A stretch of 10,000 nucleotides of DNA from Theodoxus fluviatilis (Eukaryota > Mollusca > Gastropoda > Cycloneritida > Neritidae), in the NCBI GenBank assembly GCA_034096865.1, contig JAWQFJ010018696.1:77501-87500 (forward strand), given 5' to 3'. The notes under the pieces were generated by a model. The model was not told where the DNA came from and did no database searches. It saw only the letters and a list, made by a program, of their open reading frames with translations. The translations under genes were made by a program, and so were the position numbers. The first letter of the stretch is position 1, and every line of letters begins with the position of its first letter. Positions 8,646 to 10,000 of the stretch are shown here, piece after piece.

Positions 8646-8919
8646 GCTCCTTTTTCATTTCAATTCCTGTACGAAAGTGACACACACAGGGTGACGTTCC
8701 TTTTTCAAGTCCTAAACGAAAGTGACACACACAGGGTGACGTTCCTTTTTCAAGTCCTGTACGAAAGTGACACACACAGGGTGACGTTCCTTTTTCAAGT
8801 CCTAAACGAAAGTGACAATTAAAGTCACGTTGCTTCCTCAGTTCAAGTCCTGTACAAAAGTAAAACAGACAAAGTCATGTTCCTTTCTCATGTCAAGTCC
8901 TATGCGAAAGTGACGCAGG
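8646..8919. repeat. 45-bp tandem repeat with alternating subtypes, six units
   Basis: Units start with a G(T)TCCTTTTT-like element at 8646, 8696, 8741, 8786, 8829 and 8879. The central three are about 45 bp and nearly identical (CAAGTCC, ACGAAAGTGACACACA, GGGTGACGTT). The outer ones are 43-50 bp and diverged. The word after AAGTCC or ATTCC alternates between TGTACG and TAAACG through the first four units and then degenerates to TGTACA and TATGCG. This implies a 90-bp dimer was amplified. Confidence 0.9.
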
Positions 8920-9080
8920 CTAATTCTCTGCAATGTGATTACTTTTTTTCAGCAAGCACTAAAGGCGCAGATTCAAAGGAAACGTCCGTAAGATATTTTG
9001 TGCCGTGGGTATGTGTACGAGTAGGTATAGTATCACTCACACACGGTTAATGCTGAAATTGTTATAACAATGAAAAAAAT

Positions 9081-9104
9081 CAAACTTTTCCTTTCTTCTT
9101 TCAG
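9081..9104 (+). promoter_or_regulatory. Splice-acceptor-like pyrimidine tract
   Basis: A tract of CTTTTCCTTTCTTCTTTCAG type ends in CAG at 9104. It is nearly pure pyrimidine for about 18 bases and is the best acceptor match outside the satellite. A plus frame continues for about 25 codons before a TAG near 9181. No donor or exon partner can be assigned, and the tract is also the complement of the purine-rich sequence around the minus-strand polyadenylation signal, so the two readings compete. Confidence 0.25.
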
Positions 9105-9107
9105 TTC

Positions 9108-9113
9108 TTTATT
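9108..9113 (-). promoter_or_regulatory. Candidate minus-strand polyadenylation signal AATAAA
   Basis: Read on the minus strand, AATAAA is followed about 25 bases later by GTTTGATTTTTTTCATTG, a GT/T-rich stretch at about 9090-9065. This fits a cleavage site for a transcript coming from the right. An 84-codon minus frame (9355-9101) runs over the hexamer, so either that frame is not coding or this signal is not used. Confidence 0.35.
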
Positions 9114-9555
9114 TGTGAAGCGTTGAATAAACACAATTCGACACAAGTCCCCTTTGCATATTCTTTGGCACACACAAAATAGCGACAGAAACAGGATGTT
9201 TTTTTCACATGAGGGAGTGAGATTGCTGTGACGCAGATCACGAGCAGGAGGTGCCCAGCATTTCTACACAGAGACGTACGTGTCCTCTTTGGGACTGCAG
9301 CCATCGGCCTCTGGGGAGAAGCTGGGGAGCAGCAGTGCAACGGAAGTGTAAGCAAGTGGTTAGGAAGAAATGCAAGAAAGTGTGGTCCTGTTGGAAAGGG
9401 ATGCTGAGAGTGAAACCGCAGACGTCACGACATCACGGGACACAGGGAAAAAGTCGGCCAGAGAGGGAACAGCGCGGAACAGAGCAGTCAGGGCTGGCTG
9501 CCTGTCGAGGCAGACGAGTCCCCAGAGACTGTGAGATCGCAATTGACTCTGTCCT

Positions 9556-9589
9556 GGGTTGGGGGTGAAGGAATGAGGGAGGGAGGGGG
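9556..9589 (+). other. G-rich run, possible G-quadruplex
   Basis: Guanine tracts occur at 9556-9558, 9561-9565, 9577-9579, 9581-9583 and 9585-9589, with loops of 2, 11, 1 and 1 bases. Four tracts of at least three G are available, but one loop is 11 bases, longer than the usual seven-base limit. Quadruplex formation is therefore plausible but not strong. Confidence 0.4.
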
Positions 9590-9730
9590 TCTGCCTGCAT
9601 TGAGGACTGCAGATCTGGAGAGGCAGACCTGTCAGGGGGCACGGCTTCCATGTCTGGGACACCGAGCCTGCCGTGATGCGTCCCCAGAGACCAGCGTCGG
9701 AGGCGTGAGAGCCAGGCAGCGTTCGAGAAT

Positions 9731-10000
9731 GCAAAACTGGAGACACAGCGCTGGAGAAGGCAGGATTGGAGAAAGCAGGACTGGAGAAGGCAGGACTGGA
9801 GAAGGCAGAACTGGAGAAGGCAGGACTGGAATAGGCAGGACTGGAGAAGGCAGGACTGGAAAAGGCAGGACTGGAGAAGGCAGGACTGGAGAATGCGGGA
9901 TTGAAGAAGGCAGGCCTGGAGAAGGCAGAACTGGAGAAGGCGGGACTGGAGAAGGCAGGACTGGAGAAGGAAGAACTGGAGAAGGCAGGACTGGAGAAGG
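9731..10000. repeat. 15-bp tandem repeat (GGACTGGAGAAGGCA), right end outside the window
   Basis: GGACTGGAGAAGGCA repeats about 18 times to the edge of the window, with substitutions such as GAACTGG, GGATTGG, GGAATAGG and GAAGGAAG. The first two units, at 9731-9760, are degenerate. Because 15 is a multiple of three, each frame gives a fixed pentapeptide. On the minus strand the FSSPA-type frame has no stop from 10000 back to 9360. This is expected of such a unit and is not in itself evidence for a gene. Confidence 0.95.

Larger units (their letters stand above)
8920..9730. other. Single-copy sequence, no gene recognised
   Basis: The left part (to about 9200) is AT-rich; the rest is GC- and purine-rich on the plus strand. 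Overlapping open frames of 72 to 128 codons on both strands have no recognisable domains. Gene-like signals are a minus-strand AATAAA (9113-9108) and a strong pyrimidine tract ending CAG at 9104 on the plus strand. A 12-mer GTCCCCAGAGAC is repeated at 9518-9529 and 9680-9691. The boundary with the 15-bp array is gradual. The stretch may include the end of a transcribed gene, but I cannot show it. Confidence 0.5.

Noticed and set aside
8838..8855. tRNA-like T-arm or polymerase III B box (AGTTCAAGTCC)
   Set aside because: The motif is near the B-box consensus, but the flanking bases do not pair to form a T stem and no A box or cloverleaf is visible. It is part of the 45-bp repeat.
9101..9568. 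84-codon minus frame (9355-9101) and 105-codon plus frame (9251-9568)
   Set aside because: They overlap each other on opposite strands, neither has a recognisable domain, and the minus frame overlaps a candidate polyadenylation signal.

Overview
This window looks like intergenic or intronic DNA from a eukaryotic genome, most likely an animal. I could identify no complete protein-coding gene, no RNA gene, no recognisable transposon and no CRISPR array. The eukaryotic call rests on the long non-coding minisatellite arrays, the AATAAA polyadenylation-type signals with T/GT-rich downstream stretches, and the pyrimidine tracts ending in CAG. Nothing in the sequence identifies the species.

About 79% of the window is tandem repeat, in six different arrays with unrelated unit lengths. 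From left to right: a 7-bp array (1-404); single-copy sequence (405-1555); a 27-bp array (1556-2780); a short spacer leading into two divergent founder-like units (2781-2885); a 34-bp satellite of about 145 units (2886-7843); a short spacer (7844-7921); nine units of a 77-bp repeat (7922-8609); a 45-bp repeat with alternating subtypes (8646-8919); single-copy sequence (8920-9730); and a 15-bp repeat that runs off the right edge (9731-10000).

The main structural result is that the 34-bp array has a second level of organisation. Units can be typed at three variable sites, and the order of types shows two successive higher-order copies. These are 62 units (3124-5230, 2107 bp) and 67 units (5231-7507, 2277 bp). 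They share long identical blocks and private mutations, and they differ by two whole-unit insertions (one unit and four units). Two of the three main variable sites are CpG-to-CpA changes.

The two larger single-copy islands hold what gene-like signal there is. The left island has a plus-strand AATAAA at 799 with a T/GT-rich downstream stretch, a possible splice acceptor at 644, and a cluster of E-box and ETS motifs between 980 and 1525. The right island has a minus-strand AATAAA at 9113-9108, a plus-strand acceptor-like tract at 9081-9104 and a G-rich run. The open reading frames inside the arrays follow from the repeats lacking stops in some frames, and I do not regard them as genes.
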